From Streptomyces sp. CNH099 (GTDB lineage: Bacteria; Actinomycetota; Actinomycetes; Streptomycetales; Streptomycetaceae): DNA of 64,000 bases. The position numbers were made by a program, and so were the translations under genes. The notes under the pieces were generated by a model. The model was not told where the DNA came from. It did no database searches and worked only from the letters and a program-made list of their open reading frames with translations. Below, piece after piece: positions 1 to 7,895 of the stretch. The stretch covers positions 1-64,000 of the forward strand of contig AZWL01000027.1 in NCBI GenBank assembly GCA_000514715.1, given 5' to 3'. Each line of letters starts with the position of its first letter. Positions within the stretch are counted from its first letter, which is position 1.

Positions 1-117
1 GTTTCGGTGGTCATAGCGTTGGGGAAACGCCCGGTCTCATTCCGAACCCGGAAGCTAAGCCCGACCGCGCCGATGGTACTGCACGGGGGACCGTGTGGGA
101 GAGTAGGTCACCGCCGA
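1..117 (+). rRNA. rrf: 5S ribosomal RNA
   Basis: The first ~117 bases match the actinobacterial 5S rRNA pattern: the CCGAACCCGGAAGCTAAGC internal segment, the GCCGATGGTACTGC loop E/helix IV region and the closing GGTCACCGCCGAAC strand that pairs with the 5' GTTTCGGTGG. It is the last gene of an rRNA operon whose 16S and 23S genes lie before the window. The 5' end may begin one or two bases before the window. Confidence 0.93.
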
Positions 118-131
118 ACAATTCTTCATGA

Positions 132-167
132 AAGCCGCCCCGGGCTCTTCGCCCGGGGCGGCTTTCG
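132..167 (+). terminator. rRNA operon terminator hairpin
   Basis: A perfect GC-rich stem, GCCGCCCCGGGC paired with GCCCGGGGCGGC around a four-base loop, is flanked by AA upstream and TTT downstream. It starts 15 bases after the 5S gene, as expected for an intrinsic terminator. Confidence 0.85.
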
Positions 168-185
168 TGCGTTACGGTGACCGCT

Positions 186-1361
186 ATGAGCGGCCGCGCG
201 CACCTGATGTGGGACCAGGCAGTCACGGCGTACGACTTCGGTCCCGAACACCCCATGGATCCCGTCCGGTTGGCGCTGACCATGCGTCTCGTTGAGGAAC
301 TGGGCATCGACAAAACGGTCGACGTCGGTGTCGTCGCGGCGCCCGCGGCCGGGGAGTCGACGCTGCGGCTTGTGCACCGGCAGGACTACATCGACGCCGT
401 GCGGCAGGCGTCCGCGGCGCCGGAGTCGGCGGATCCCGCGTACGGGCTGGGGACGATGGACGATCCGGCGTTCGCGGGGATGCACGAGGCGTCGGCGCTG
501 ATCGCCGGGCAGTCCGTGGCGGCGGCGGAGGCCGTGTGGGAGGGGCGGGCGGCGCACGCGGTGAACTTCGCGGGCGGGCTGCACCATGCGATGCCCGGGT
601 CGGCTTCGGGGTTCTGCGTCTACAACGACGCGGCGTTGGCCGTCGCCCGGTTGCTGGAGCTGGGCGTAGAGCGGGTGGCGTACGTCGACGTGGACGTGCA
701 CCACGGGGACGGGGTGCAGGCGGTGTTCTGGGACGACCCGCGGGTGCTGACCGTCTCCGTCCACGAGCATCCCAGCACTCTCTTCCCCCAGACAGGCTGG
801 CCCGAGGAGACCGGCGGCGACGCCGCCGAGGGGCATTCGGTGAACGTGGCGCTGCCGGCCGGGACCGGCGACGCGGGGTGGCTGCGGGCGTTCCACAGCG
901 TCGTGCCCGAGCTGCTGCGCGCCTGGCGCCCGCAGGTGCTCGTGTCGCAGCACGGGGCCGACACGCACGCGGAGGACCCGCTGGCGCATCTGGCGGTGAG
1001 CCTCGACGCGCAGCGTGCGGTGATGGAGACCTGCCACGCGCTGGCGCACGAGTGTGCGGACGGGCGCTGGCTGTCCCTCGGCGGGGGCGGGTACGCCGTC
1101 GTGGACGTCGTGCCGCGCTCCTGGGCGCATCTGTGCGCCATCGCCTCCGGCCGGCCGGTGCCGCCGACGACGGAGCTGCCGGAGGACTGGCGGGCGGAGG
1201 CGCTGCGGCGGACCGGGCAGCAGGCGCCGTACCGGATGACGGACGGGCGCGAGGCCGGCTGGTCGGACTGGGAGGCGGGCTACGACCCGGGCTCGCCGCT
1301 CGACCGGGCCGTGCGCGCCGCGCGGCGGGCGGTCTTCCCGGCGCACGGTCTGCTGCCCTGA
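186..1361 (+). CDS. acuC: AcuC-type histone deacetylase family protein
   Basis: This is a zinc-dependent deacetylase of the class I/II HDAC superfamily, close to AcuC. AcuC removes acetyl groups from acyl-CoA synthetase lysines and so controls acetate and acetoin use. Family signatures visible are GGLHHAMP near residue 130, the metal-binding DVDVHHGDG near 165, and QHGADTHAEDPLAHL near 255. At 391 residues the length is normal for AcuC. The ATG at 186 is preferred because homologues begin MSGRA; an in-frame GTG lies at 177. No clear Shine-Dalgarno sequence is seen, so translation may be leaderless or weakly initiated. Confidence 0.88.
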   Translation: MSGRAHLMWDQAVTAYDFGPEHPMDPVRLALTMRLVEELGIDKTVDVGVVAAPAAGESTLRLVHRQDYIDAVRQASAAPESADPAYGLGTMDDPAFAGMHEASALIAGQSVAAAEAVWEGRAAHAVNFAGGLHHAMPGSASGFCVYNDAALAVARLLELGVERVAYVDVDVHHGDGVQAVFWDDPRVLTVSVHEHPSTLFPQTGWPEETGGDAAEGHSVNVALPAGTGDAGWLRAFHSVVPELLRAWRPQVLVSQHGADTHAEDPLAHLAVSLDAQRAVMETCHALAHECADGRWLSLGGGGYAVVDVVPRSWAHLCAIASGRPVPPTTELPEDWRAEALRRTGQQAPYRMTDGREAGWSDWEAGYDPGSPLDRAVRAARRAVFPAHGLLP

Positions 1362-1506
1362 CGGCGGCTGCCGACCGCGTGCGCGGCCTCCCTCGCGGGC
1401 GTGCCTTGTGGACGCATCATGTGGATGTGGCTCGTGCGCGCACCGTGCGGGCGAAATATTCGCGAAGCCGCCCGTTCCGCCCGTAACGGCGGCCAGAGTG
1501 GGCCGG

Positions 1507-2325
1507 GTGTTGACCGACGCCCCCGTTTTGCGTAGGCATCTGCTGGCGACGGGAATCGCCGGGCCGGTGGCGACGAGCCGTGACAAGAGCCTCCGCAGGT
1601 GCCGGCAGTTCGCGGCCCGCGATCCCCGGGTGCTGCTCGGCCTCGAACCGGAACGCGACTGGTCCGTGGCCGAGTTGCTGCGGCTGATGGCCGAACGCTG
1701 CGGTGCGGGCGGGGATCCGGGCCGGATCTCGGGCGGCGAGGTCATCGATCCGGACCGTACGATCGCCGCCCTGCGCGCCTTCGCCGAGCGGCTGCGCGGC
1801 GCCGTCGGCGGCGGTGAGGCGGTGCTGTTCGGGACCGGCCATCCCGATCGCCTCCTCGGCTTCTACGCCCCTTTGGCCGCGGCGCTCTCGGCGGCCGGGT
1901 GCGTTGTCCTCACCCCCGGAGAGGGCAGAGATGTCGACATAACGACCCGATTCGGCGTACGCACGTACCGCCTCAACTACCCCGGGAGCGTTGCCGTGGT
2001 GAGCGACCCGAACCTCTCCGCCCCGACCGTGACCAGGGGGGTCCATACTCACTCTCCGCTTCCCCTGCGTGCGGCACTCGGTGCCGCGGCGGGTGCCGGC
2101 GGGCCGCTGCCCGGGCTCGTGGTGGGGGACCACGGATGGGCCTGCGGGGCTGGTCAGTTGGGCATCGAGGCCATCGGTCTGGCGGACGCGGACGACCCGG
2201 CACTCTTCGTCGCCCAGATGGAGGGCCGGGTGCCCGTCGTGGTGCCGCTTGATGACTCTGTGCAATCGGACAGCTACGGGCCGCTGGCCGAATATGTGCT
2301 CAAACACGCCCGTCTGTCACTGTAG
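1507..2325 (+). CDS. conserved actinobacterial phosphatase-like protein
   Basis: This protein belongs to a family conserved beside the BldC-like gene in Streptomyces and usually annotated as a phosphatase; no biochemical role is established to my knowledge. Visible conserved stretches include LFGTGHPDRLLGFY, the GVHTHSPLPLR segment and VVGDHGWACGAGQLGIEAIG, where histidines, aspartates and a cysteine could bind metal. The frame is open from 1408, but residues before the GTG at 1507 do not resemble the family, so I place the start there (1498 GTG and 1510 TTG are alternatives). It is followed after about 130 bases by the BldC-like gene on the same strand. Confidence 0.7.
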   Translation: MLTDAPVLRRHLLATGIAGPVATSRDKSLRRCRQFAARDPRVLLGLEPERDWSVAELLRLMAERCGAGGDPGRISGGEVIDPDRTIAALRAFAERLRGAVGGGEAVLFGTGHPDRLLGFYAPLAAALSAAGCVVLTPGEGRDVDITTRFGVRTYRLNYPGSVAVVSDPNLSAPTVTRGVHTHSPLPLRAALGAAAGAGGPLPGLVVGDHGWACGAGQLGIEAIGLADADDPALFVAQMEGRVPVVVPLDDSVQSDSYGPLAEYVLKHARLSL

Positions 2326-2453
2326 CCATGCGATCGCTACTCCTCTTCCCCACTTGCATCACCCGCCCCTAATCTGGGGAGGAGCGCGCATGCGAGGAGG
2401 AGGCACCGGAGGGGAAGCCGGTGTCCGTCATGTGCGGAAGGTTCAGGTGTGTC

Positions 2454-2663
2454 ATGGCTGCAAACGATAAGCCTCTCAATGAGGTTGTGTTCCTGACCGT
2501 GGCCGAAGTGGCCGCGGTGATGCGAGTGTCGAAGATGACCGTGTACCGGCTGGTGCACAGCGGCCATCTGCCGGCGATCCGGGTGGGGAGGTCCTTCCGG
2601 GTGCCGGAGCAGGCCGTGCACGAATACCTCCGCGAGTCGTATGTGGGGGTGGAGTCCGCCTGA
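2454..2663 (+). CDS. bdtA: BldC-like MerR-type DNA-binding protein (BdtA)
   Basis: This 69-residue helix-turn-helix protein has the excisionase/MerR fold: FLTVAEVAAVMRVSKMTVYRL forms the helix-turn-helix and SGHLPAIRVGRSFRVP the wing. BldC, the related Streptomyces developmental regulator, is also a single small domain of this type. The orthologue at this chromosomal place in S. coelicolor is, from memory, bdtA, a target of BldD. The ATG at 2454 fits the family N-terminus; an in-frame GTG at 2421 has a stronger ribosome site (GGAGGGG seven bases upstream) and would add 11 residues, so the start is not settled. Confidence 0.85.
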   Translation: MAANDKPLNEVVFLTVAEVAAVMRVSKMTVYRLVHSGHLPAIRVGRSFRVPEQAVHEYLRESYVGVESA

Positions 2664-2788
2664 CGGGTCCGACCGGTTGCGCACCCTCGATTACGTCAAT
2701 CCAGCTCGCCCGGGTAGGCTTGGGCCCCTGTAAGACGTGTGGGCCCTTGCCCGCCCACCCCGACGGAGAGAAGTGAGCGAGGGTACCC

Positions 2789-2887
2789 GTGGGCTCTGTG
2801 ATCAAGAAGCGGCGTAAGCGGATGGCGAAGAAGAAGCACCGCAAGCTGCTCAAGCGCACGCGAGTGCAGCGCCGCAACAAGAAGTAA
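2789..2887 (+). CDS. 30S ribosomal protein bS22 (AURKAIP1/COX24 domain)
   Basis: This gene encodes a 32-residue, extremely basic protein beginning MGSVIKKRRKRMAKKKHRK and ending QRRNKK. This is the actinobacterial small-subunit protein bS22, related to the mitochondrial AURKAIP1/COX24 domain, which contacts 16S rRNA near the decoding centre. The GTG start is chosen because it gives the family N-terminus; a GGAGAG lies 22 bases before it and GAGGG nearer. The position between the BldC-like gene and the epimerase gene is the conserved Streptomyces location. Confidence 0.92.
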   Translation: MGSVIKKRRKRMAKKKHRKLLKRTRVQRRNKK

Positions 2888-3078
2888 GCGGTAGCCCGCA
2901 CCCGTACCGCCGTCCGTCCGCCTTCCCGGCGGGTGGGCGGCGGTTGTGCGTTGTGCTGCGGGTCGCGGCGGGGTACTGCGGGTACGGTGGGGCGACCGTA
3001 CGGGCGTCGGGCGACGTCAGACGACGTCAGGCAGCGTGCGGCAGGGAGACAGCGGCAGGGAGAGAAAGGCGGAGGCCA

Positions 3079-4170
3079 GTGGGCAGGACCGTGCTCGTCA
3101 CCGGCGTCGCCCGCCCCCTCGTCGGGCGCCTGGTCCGCCGGCTGCTGCGGGAGCCGGACGTCGACCGCGTCATCGGCGTCGACGCACGGGCACCCGAGCA
3201 CCGGCTCGGCGGCGCCGAGTTCATCCCCGCGGACATCCGCCATCCCGTGCTCGCGCGGATCCTCGTCGAGCACGGCGTCGACACCGTGATGCACATGGAC
3301 GTGACCGGCACCCCGCTCGCCCGCGGCGGCCGGGCCGCGGTCAAGGAGAACAACGTCATCGGCTCCATGCAACTGCTCGGCGCCTGCCAGCAGGCGCCGC
3401 GCGTGCGGCGGCTCGTCGTGAAGTCCACGACCAGCGTCTACGGGTCGGCGCCCCGCGACCCCGCGGTGTTCTCCGAGAGCACGCCGCCCAAGGCGCTGCC
3501 CAGCGGCGGCTTCGCGAAGGACGCGGTGGAGGTCGAGGGGTACGTGCGCGGGTTCGCCCGGCGCCGGCCGGACGTCGCCGTGTGCGTGCTGCGGTTCGCG
3601 AACATCCTGGGCCCGCGCGTGGACACGCCGCTCGCCGAGTATCTGGCGCTGCCGGCGCTGCCGACCGTCCTCGGCTACGACCCGCGGCTGCAGTTCGTCC
3701 ACGAGGACGACGTCATCGACGTGCTGGTGCTCGCGGCCGGCGAGCCGCGCCGCGGCACGATCAACAGCGGCACGTTCAACATCGCCGGCGAGGGCGTGCT
3801 GCTGCTTTCCCAGGCGGCCCGGCGGCTCGGCCGTCCCACGGTCCCGGTGCCGCTGCCCGCGGTGACGTGGGTCGGCTCGGCGCTGCGGTCGGCGGGGATG
3901 ACGGACTTCTCGCCGGAGCAGATCCGGCTGCTGACCCACGGGCGGGTGGTGGAGACGGCGCAGATGCGCGAGCTGCTCGGCTTCACCCCGCGATACTCGA
4001 CGCCGGCGGCGTTCGCCGACTTCGCCGCCGGGCGCACGGCCGGGCTGCTGCCGCCGGGCGAGGTGGGGCGTGCCGTGGACGCGGTCGGCGAGCTGCTGGG
4101 GCTGACGGACGACGTACGGGCCCCGGCGAAGGCGGACGGCGTTGCGAAGGAGTCGGTGCACGATGGCTGA
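3079..4170 (+). CDS. NAD-dependent epimerase/dehydratase (SDR superfamily)
   Basis: This 363-residue extended short-chain dehydrogenase-type protein opens with a Rossmann strand and loop, TVLVTGVARPLVGRLV, where the usual GxxGxxG is altered. It continues with an acidic residue after the second strand (VIGVDARAPEH) and the segment STTSVYGSAPRDP, which holds the Ser and Tyr positions; a clear YxxxK is not seen (FAKDAVEVEGYVRGF), so catalytic ability is uncertain. The GTG start at 3079 follows GGAGG by three bases. It overlaps the downstream acyltransferase by eight bases, so the two are translationally coupled. Substrate unknown; the pairing suggests a lipid or envelope role (inference). Confidence 0.8.
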   Translation: MGRTVLVTGVARPLVGRLVRRLLREPDVDRVIGVDARAPEHRLGGAEFIPADIRHPVLARILVEHGVDTVMHMDVTGTPLARGGRAAVKENNVIGSMQLLGACQQAPRVRRLVVKSTTSVYGSAPRDPAVFSESTPPKALPSGGFAKDAVEVEGYVRGFARRRPDVAVCVLRFANILGPRVDTPLAEYLALPALPTVLGYDPRLQFVHEDDVIDVLVLAAGEPRRGTINSGTFNIAGEGVLLLSQAARRLGRPTVPVPLPAVTWVGSALRSAGMTDFSPEQIRLLTHGRVVETAQMRELLGFTPRYSTPAAFADFAAGRTAGLLPPGEVGRAVDAVGELLGLTDDVRAPAKADGVAKESVHDG

Positions 4171-5389
4171 CGCGAAGGTCATTCCGTTCGACGACGACCG
4201 CTCCCGCGGCGGCGGCAAGCCGCGCCGCCGGCCGGGCGCGGGCCGCCCGCGGCGTGCGGGGGACGGCGGCGCGGCGGGCGCGGAGGCGCCGCTGTCGGCG
4301 CTGCCCGGCGCGCAGCGGTCGCCGGACGGCGCGGACGGAGACGGGGACGGGGACGGGGACGGGGATCGTACGGGCGCGGCGGACGCCGCGGAAGGCGGGC
4401 GGCCGGGCGACGCCGACGCTGCCGACCCCACCGGCGCGGCGCACACCGCTGCGGCGGCCGGTACGGCGCCGCCCGGCGCCGGTGCCGCCGAGGCGGTCGC
4501 GTCAGCGCTGCAGAGCGCCCTCGTGGACGTGCTGCCCCGGCTCCTCGGCGGCGGCTGGGAGCGCCGGGCGGCGGACGCGCTGGGCTTTCTGCGGCGGCGG
4601 CTGACGGGCGACTACGAGGTCGACGAGTTCGGCTTCGACGCGGAACTCACCGACCAGGTGCTCGTGCCGCTCTTCCGCCCGGTCTTCGAGAAGTACTTCC
4701 GGGTGACGGTCAAGGGCGTCGAGAACATCCCGGACACCGGCGGCGCGCTCGTGGTCTGCAACCACTCCGGCACGCTGCCCTGGGACGGGCTGATGGCGCA
4801 GGTCGCCGTCCGCGACCACCACCCCGCCGACCGCCATCTGCGGCTGCTCGCGGCCGACCTGGTGTTCGCGCTGCCGTTCGTCAACCAGCTGGCCCGCAAG
4901 GGCGGGCACACCCTGGCCTGCGCGGACGACGCGGCGCGGCTGCTGGCGCGCGGCGAGGTCGTCGGCGTGATGCCGGAGGGCTTCAAGGGGATCGGCAAGC
5001 CGTTCGCCGACCGCTACAAGCTCCAGCGCTTCGGCCGCGGCGGCTTCGTCTCGACGGCGCTGCGGGCGGGGGCGCCGATCGTGCCGTGTTCGATCGTCGG
5101 GGCGGAGGAGATCTATCCGATGATCGGCAACGCCAGGACGGTGGCGCGGCTGCTGGGGCTGCCGTACTTCCCGGTGACGCCGACGTTCCCGTGGCTGGGC
5201 GCGCTGGGGGCCGTACCGCTGCCGACGAAGTGGACCATCGAGTTCGGCGAGCCGATCCCCACGGACGGCCATCCGCCGGAGGCGGCGGACGACCCCATGC
5301 TGATGTTCAACCTGACCGACCAGGTGCGCGAGACGATCCAGCACACGCTGTACAAGCTGCTCGTCGAGCGGCGGTCGGTCTTCTTCTGA
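4163..5389 (+). CDS. lysophospholipid acyltransferase family protein (PlsC-like)
   Basis: This membrane-associated acyltransferase is of the 1-acyl-sn-glycerol-3-phosphate acyltransferase superfamily. About the first 110 residues are a low-complexity acidic/alanine linker, with a run of GDGD repeats near residue 65. The catalytic domain then shows block I as CNHSGTLPWDGL, block II-like RKGGHTLAC, block III MPEGFKGIGKPF and block IV APIVPCSIVGAEEIYP. The mature domain of about 300 residues fits the family. The ATG start lies inside the end of the epimerase gene, so the two genes are one operon. Acyl donor and acceptor cannot be told from sequence. Confidence 0.85.
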   Translation: MADAKVIPFDDDRSRGGGKPRRRPGAGRPRRAGDGGAAGAEAPLSALPGAQRSPDGADGDGDGDGDGDRTGAADAAEGGRPGDADAADPTGAAHTAAAAGTAPPGAGAAEAVASALQSALVDVLPRLLGGGWERRAADALGFLRRRLTGDYEVDEFGFDAELTDQVLVPLFRPVFEKYFRVTVKGVENIPDTGGALVVCNHSGTLPWDGLMAQVAVRDHHPADRHLRLLAADLVFALPFVNQLARKGGHTLACADDAARLLARGEVVGVMPEGFKGIGKPFADRYKLQRFGRGGFVSTALRAGAPIVPCSIVGAEEIYPMIGNARTVARLLGLPYFPVTPTFPWLGALGAVPLPTKWTIEFGEPIPTDGHPPEAADDPMLMFNLTDQVRETIQHTLYKLLVERRSVFF

Positions 5390-5421
5390 CCCCCGCAGGC
5401 CGCCCGCCGCTGCCCGCCCCG

Positions 5422-6621
5422 CTACTCCTCCTCGCCGATGTCGAGGCCCAGGTCGGGCAGCGGCAGCAGCGGCGGCAGGGTGATCTCCGGCTTCGTCCTG
5501 CCGGGCTCCTGCTCGGTGGGGGAGGAGCTGTCGTCGGTCTCGCGCCCGCCCGAGTCCTCGTCTCCGGGCAGGACGCCGCCGATGAGGCCGTCGTCGACCA
5601 GCCCGTCCTCCTCGGTGGCGCTGGGCTTCGGCTCGCCGTCGTCGCCGACCTCGCCCTCGGCCGTGGCGGTGGGCGAGGGGGTGGGCTCGGCCGGGTCGGG
5701 CTCGGTGCCCGTGCCGCCGGTGCCCGCGGTGCCGGGGGAGGTGCCGCCGGGGGTGGAGTCCTCCTCGGGGCCGGGCAGCAGCGAGGACAGCGGGGCGACG
5801 TCCTGCTTTATGGCGTCGAACACCGAGCTGACCTCGTCGCTCAGCTCGCCCAGCGCGGGCGGGAGCCGGTCGCGGAGCTGCTGCCAACTGCGCTCGTTCT
5901 TCTGGGAGAAGGTGGAGAGGGTCTGCATGGGGGCGAGCGAGCCGTTCTCGTCGTACGCGCCGCGCAGCAGCCGGCGGCCCTCGCCGGCGTCGTGCCGTAC
6001 GTTGTCGAGGGCCTCGCGGATCTCGCTCACGGACTCCTCGTCGAGGGCGCCGGCGCGGTCGCGCTCCATGAGCCGCCGGGCCTCGTTCAGCCGGGTGGAC
6101 GCCTGGTCGAGGTAGATGCGGCCGCGCTCGGCGTCGTCGTCGGCCATGCCGCGGCGCAGGTCCTCCATGCCGCGCTTGAGGCCGTAGAGCGTGTCGCCCG
6201 GGAGGGCGTCGGAGCTGACCGCGGCGGCGGCGCTGAAGGCCCCGGCGGCCACGCCGACGCCGACGCCGCCGATGGCCACGCCGCGGGAGAGGCGGGAGCG
6301 CGGGCGGAGCCGGGACAGCGGGCCGGCCGCGCGGTGGGCGCCGCGGCGGCGGGGCGCGGGGATGAGGGGCGCTTCGGTGCTCTCCGCGGTGTCCTCGGCG
6401 AGCATCGCCTCCATGGCGGCGATGAGCCGGGTCCGCTGCGCGGTCTTGACCTCGGGGTCGAGAGCCGGCCCCGGCACGGCGGCGAGCTGTCCCGCGAGGC
6501 CGAGCAGGCGCGCCTGCTCGGGGTCTGCCGCCAGCGCCTCCGCCTGCTGCGCCCGAGACTCCTCATCAAGGGCCTGGGCGAAGGCGTGGGCCCGCCGGTG
6601 TGCCGATACGGATCCGATCAC
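5422..6621 (-). CDS. rsbN: anti-sigma factor RsbN (DUF5667)
   Basis: RsbN is the membrane-anchored anti-sigma factor that holds sigma-BldN inactive during Streptomyces development. The 399-residue protein has an N-terminal cytoplasmic part with acidic helices, a single hydrophobic segment near residues 114-137, and a long outer region with coiled-coil-like SDALPGDTLYGLKRGMEDL, ending in a proline/serine/acidic tail. The GTG at 6621 lies eight bases from AGGAGG and is preferred to the GTG at 6630, which overlaps that site. It sits 240 bases downstream of bldN. A match to the sigma-BldN consensus in the gap predicts transcription by the sigma factor it inhibits. Confidence 0.88.
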   Translation of the reverse strand: MIGSVSAHRRAHAFAQALDEESRAQQAEALAADPEQARLLGLAGQLAAVPGPALDPEVKTAQRTRLIAAMEAMLAEDTAESTEAPLIPAPRRRGAHRAAGPLSRLRPRSRLSRGVAIGGVGVGVAAGAFSAAAAVSSDALPGDTLYGLKRGMEDLRRGMADDDAERGRIYLDQASTRLNEARRLMERDRAGALDEESVSEIREALDNVRHDAGEGRRLLRGAYDENGSLAPMQTLSTFSQKNERSWQQLRDRLPPALGELSDEVSSVFDAIKQDVAPLSSLLPGPEEDSTPGGTSPGTAGTGGTGTEPDPAEPTPSPTATAEGEVGDDGEPKPSATEEDGLVDDGLIGGVLPGDEDSGGRETDDSSSPTEQEPGRTKPEITLPPLLPLPDLGLDIGEEE

Positions 6622-6759
6622 GGGCGGCACCTCCTGTCGACTCGGGGTCTCTGTGTGGGACTCCCTATCCCGCGCGCAGAGTTGTACTCCTTGACCCGTT
6701 TCACTCGAATGAGTGAGGAGGGGTGGACAACTCGCGTCGGAGGAAGCCCTGCCATCCGC

Positions 6760-6788
6760 TCAACGACGGGCAGGGCAGTCGGGTTACG
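6760..6788 (-). promoter_or_regulatory. candidate sigma-BldN promoter of rsbN
   Basis: On the minus strand CGTAAC (6788-6783) is followed after 17 bases by CGTTGA (6765-6760). These equal the -35 and -10 elements reported for sigma-BldN promoters in Streptomyces (CGTAAC, 16-17 bases, CGTTGA, from memory). Transcription would start near 6753, giving a leader of roughly 130 bases before the rsbN GTG. This is a feedback loop in which BldN activates its own inhibitor. Confidence 0.75.
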
Positions 6789-6861
6789 CGGTGGCGTTGA
6801 TAGTACTCCGGTCGGCGGAGGTGCCCCGGGTATCGCGACCTGCACGGGTGATCGCCGCCCG

Positions 6862-7680
6862 TCAGCGGGCGTCGTCCGGGAGCAGCCGGGCGAGGGTGCG
6901 CACCGCGCGGTACTGGAGGGTCTTGATCGCGCCCTCGTTCTTGCCCATCACCTTGGCCGTCTCGGCCACCGACAGGCCCTGCAGGAAGCGGAGGGTCACG
7001 CACTCCTGCTGCTGCGGGTTGAGCTTCCGCACGGTCTCCAGCAGGGCGGTGTTGGACAGCGTCTCCAGGACGGAGTCCTCGGGACTGCGCTCGGTCTCGC
7101 TGGGGTCCAGCATCTCGCCGGTGGTGACCTCCAGGCGGAAGCGGCTGGACTTGAAGTGGTCGGCGACGAGGTTGCGGGCGATCGTCACCAGCCAGGCGCC
7201 GAAGTCGCGGCCCTGCCAGGTGAACGTGCCGATGCGGCGCAGGGCGCGCAGGAAGGTCTCCGAGGTGAGGTCCTCGGCCGTCGCCCGGCCGCCGACGCGG
7301 TAGTAGATGTAGCGGTAGACGGTGTCGGCGTACTGGTCGTAGAGCCGGCCGAAGGCCTCGGTCTCCCCGGACTGGGCGCGCTCGACCAGGTCCATCATGC
7401 GGCGGCTGTCGCCGGTCGAGGGCTGGCTCGGCCTGGCCGGCCGGCCGCCGCGCTCGCGGGTGCCCGCGCCGCCGCCCTGCCGCCGTCTGCTGCCGACCGC
7501 CGCGCCGCCGTCGGTGAGGGCGTAGGCGGGGCCCGCGACCGGCCCCGGGGCGGGACCGGCGGCAGGGGCGGCGGCGGGGCCGGCGACGGCCAGGGCGGGC
7601 GAGAAGAGGCGCAGTTGCTCGATCACCTGCGCGCGCAGCGTAGCCAGGCCTGAGGCGTCAACCCCGACGTATGGGTACAC
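6862..7680 (-). CDS. bldN: ECF sigma factor BldN (pro-sigma form)
   Basis: Sigma-BldN directs genes for aerial hyphae, notably chaplins and rodlins. The 272-residue product begins MYPYVGVDASGLATL and carries about 90 residues rich in Ala, Gly, Pro and Arg before the sigma domains. That extension is the pro-sequence removed by proteolysis in S. coelicolor BldN. Region 2 starts at MMDLVERAQSGETEAFGRLY and includes YIYYRVGGRATAEDLTSE; region 4 is LNPQQQECVTLRFLQGLSV with the helix-turn-helix up to KTLQYRAVRTL. The GTG start gives the family N-terminus. It is transcribed toward rsbN. Confidence 0.95.
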   Translation of the reverse strand: MYPYVGVDASGLATLRAQVIEQLRLFSPALAVAGPAAAPAAGPAPGPVAGPAYALTDGGAAVGSRRRQGGGAGTRERGGRPARPSQPSTGDSRRMMDLVERAQSGETEAFGRLYDQYADTVYRYIYYRVGGRATAEDLTSETFLRALRRIGTFTWQGRDFGAWLVTIARNLVADHFKSSRFRLEVTTGEMLDPSETERSPEDSVLETLSNTALLETVRKLNPQQQECVTLRFLQGLSVAETAKVMGKNEGAIKTLQYRAVRTLARLLPDDAR

Positions 7681-7840
7681 GGGACTCCCAGAGGCAGTGC
7701 TTCCACCGGATTGCGTCTGAGGAGAATAACGCTTCGTGTCGGGCGCGCTACCTCCAGTTGCTTAAATCACCGTTTCCGTCCGATCCACAGCTTATTGACG
7801 ACCCCTCAAGTATCGGCCGTCGGATTGAGTTTGATCGGTA

Positions 7841-7864
7841 AGTGACACGAACTGCCTGGTTCAC
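7841..7864. promoter_or_regulatory. possible BldD site upstream of bldN
   Basis: Half-sites AGTGA (7841) and TCAC (7861) face each other across 15 bases, about 160 bases upstream of the bldN start. BldD binds AGTGA/TCACT inverted repeats of variable spacing and represses bldN in S. coelicolor. The match is loose and could be chance. Confidence 0.3.
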
Positions 7865-7895
7865 GGGCGTGTTGTGAGTTTCCCGGAGGAATCGG

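Noticed and set aside
5086..7653. 855-codon plus-strand open frame
   Set aside because: Antisense to rsbN and bldN, composition typical of a shadow.
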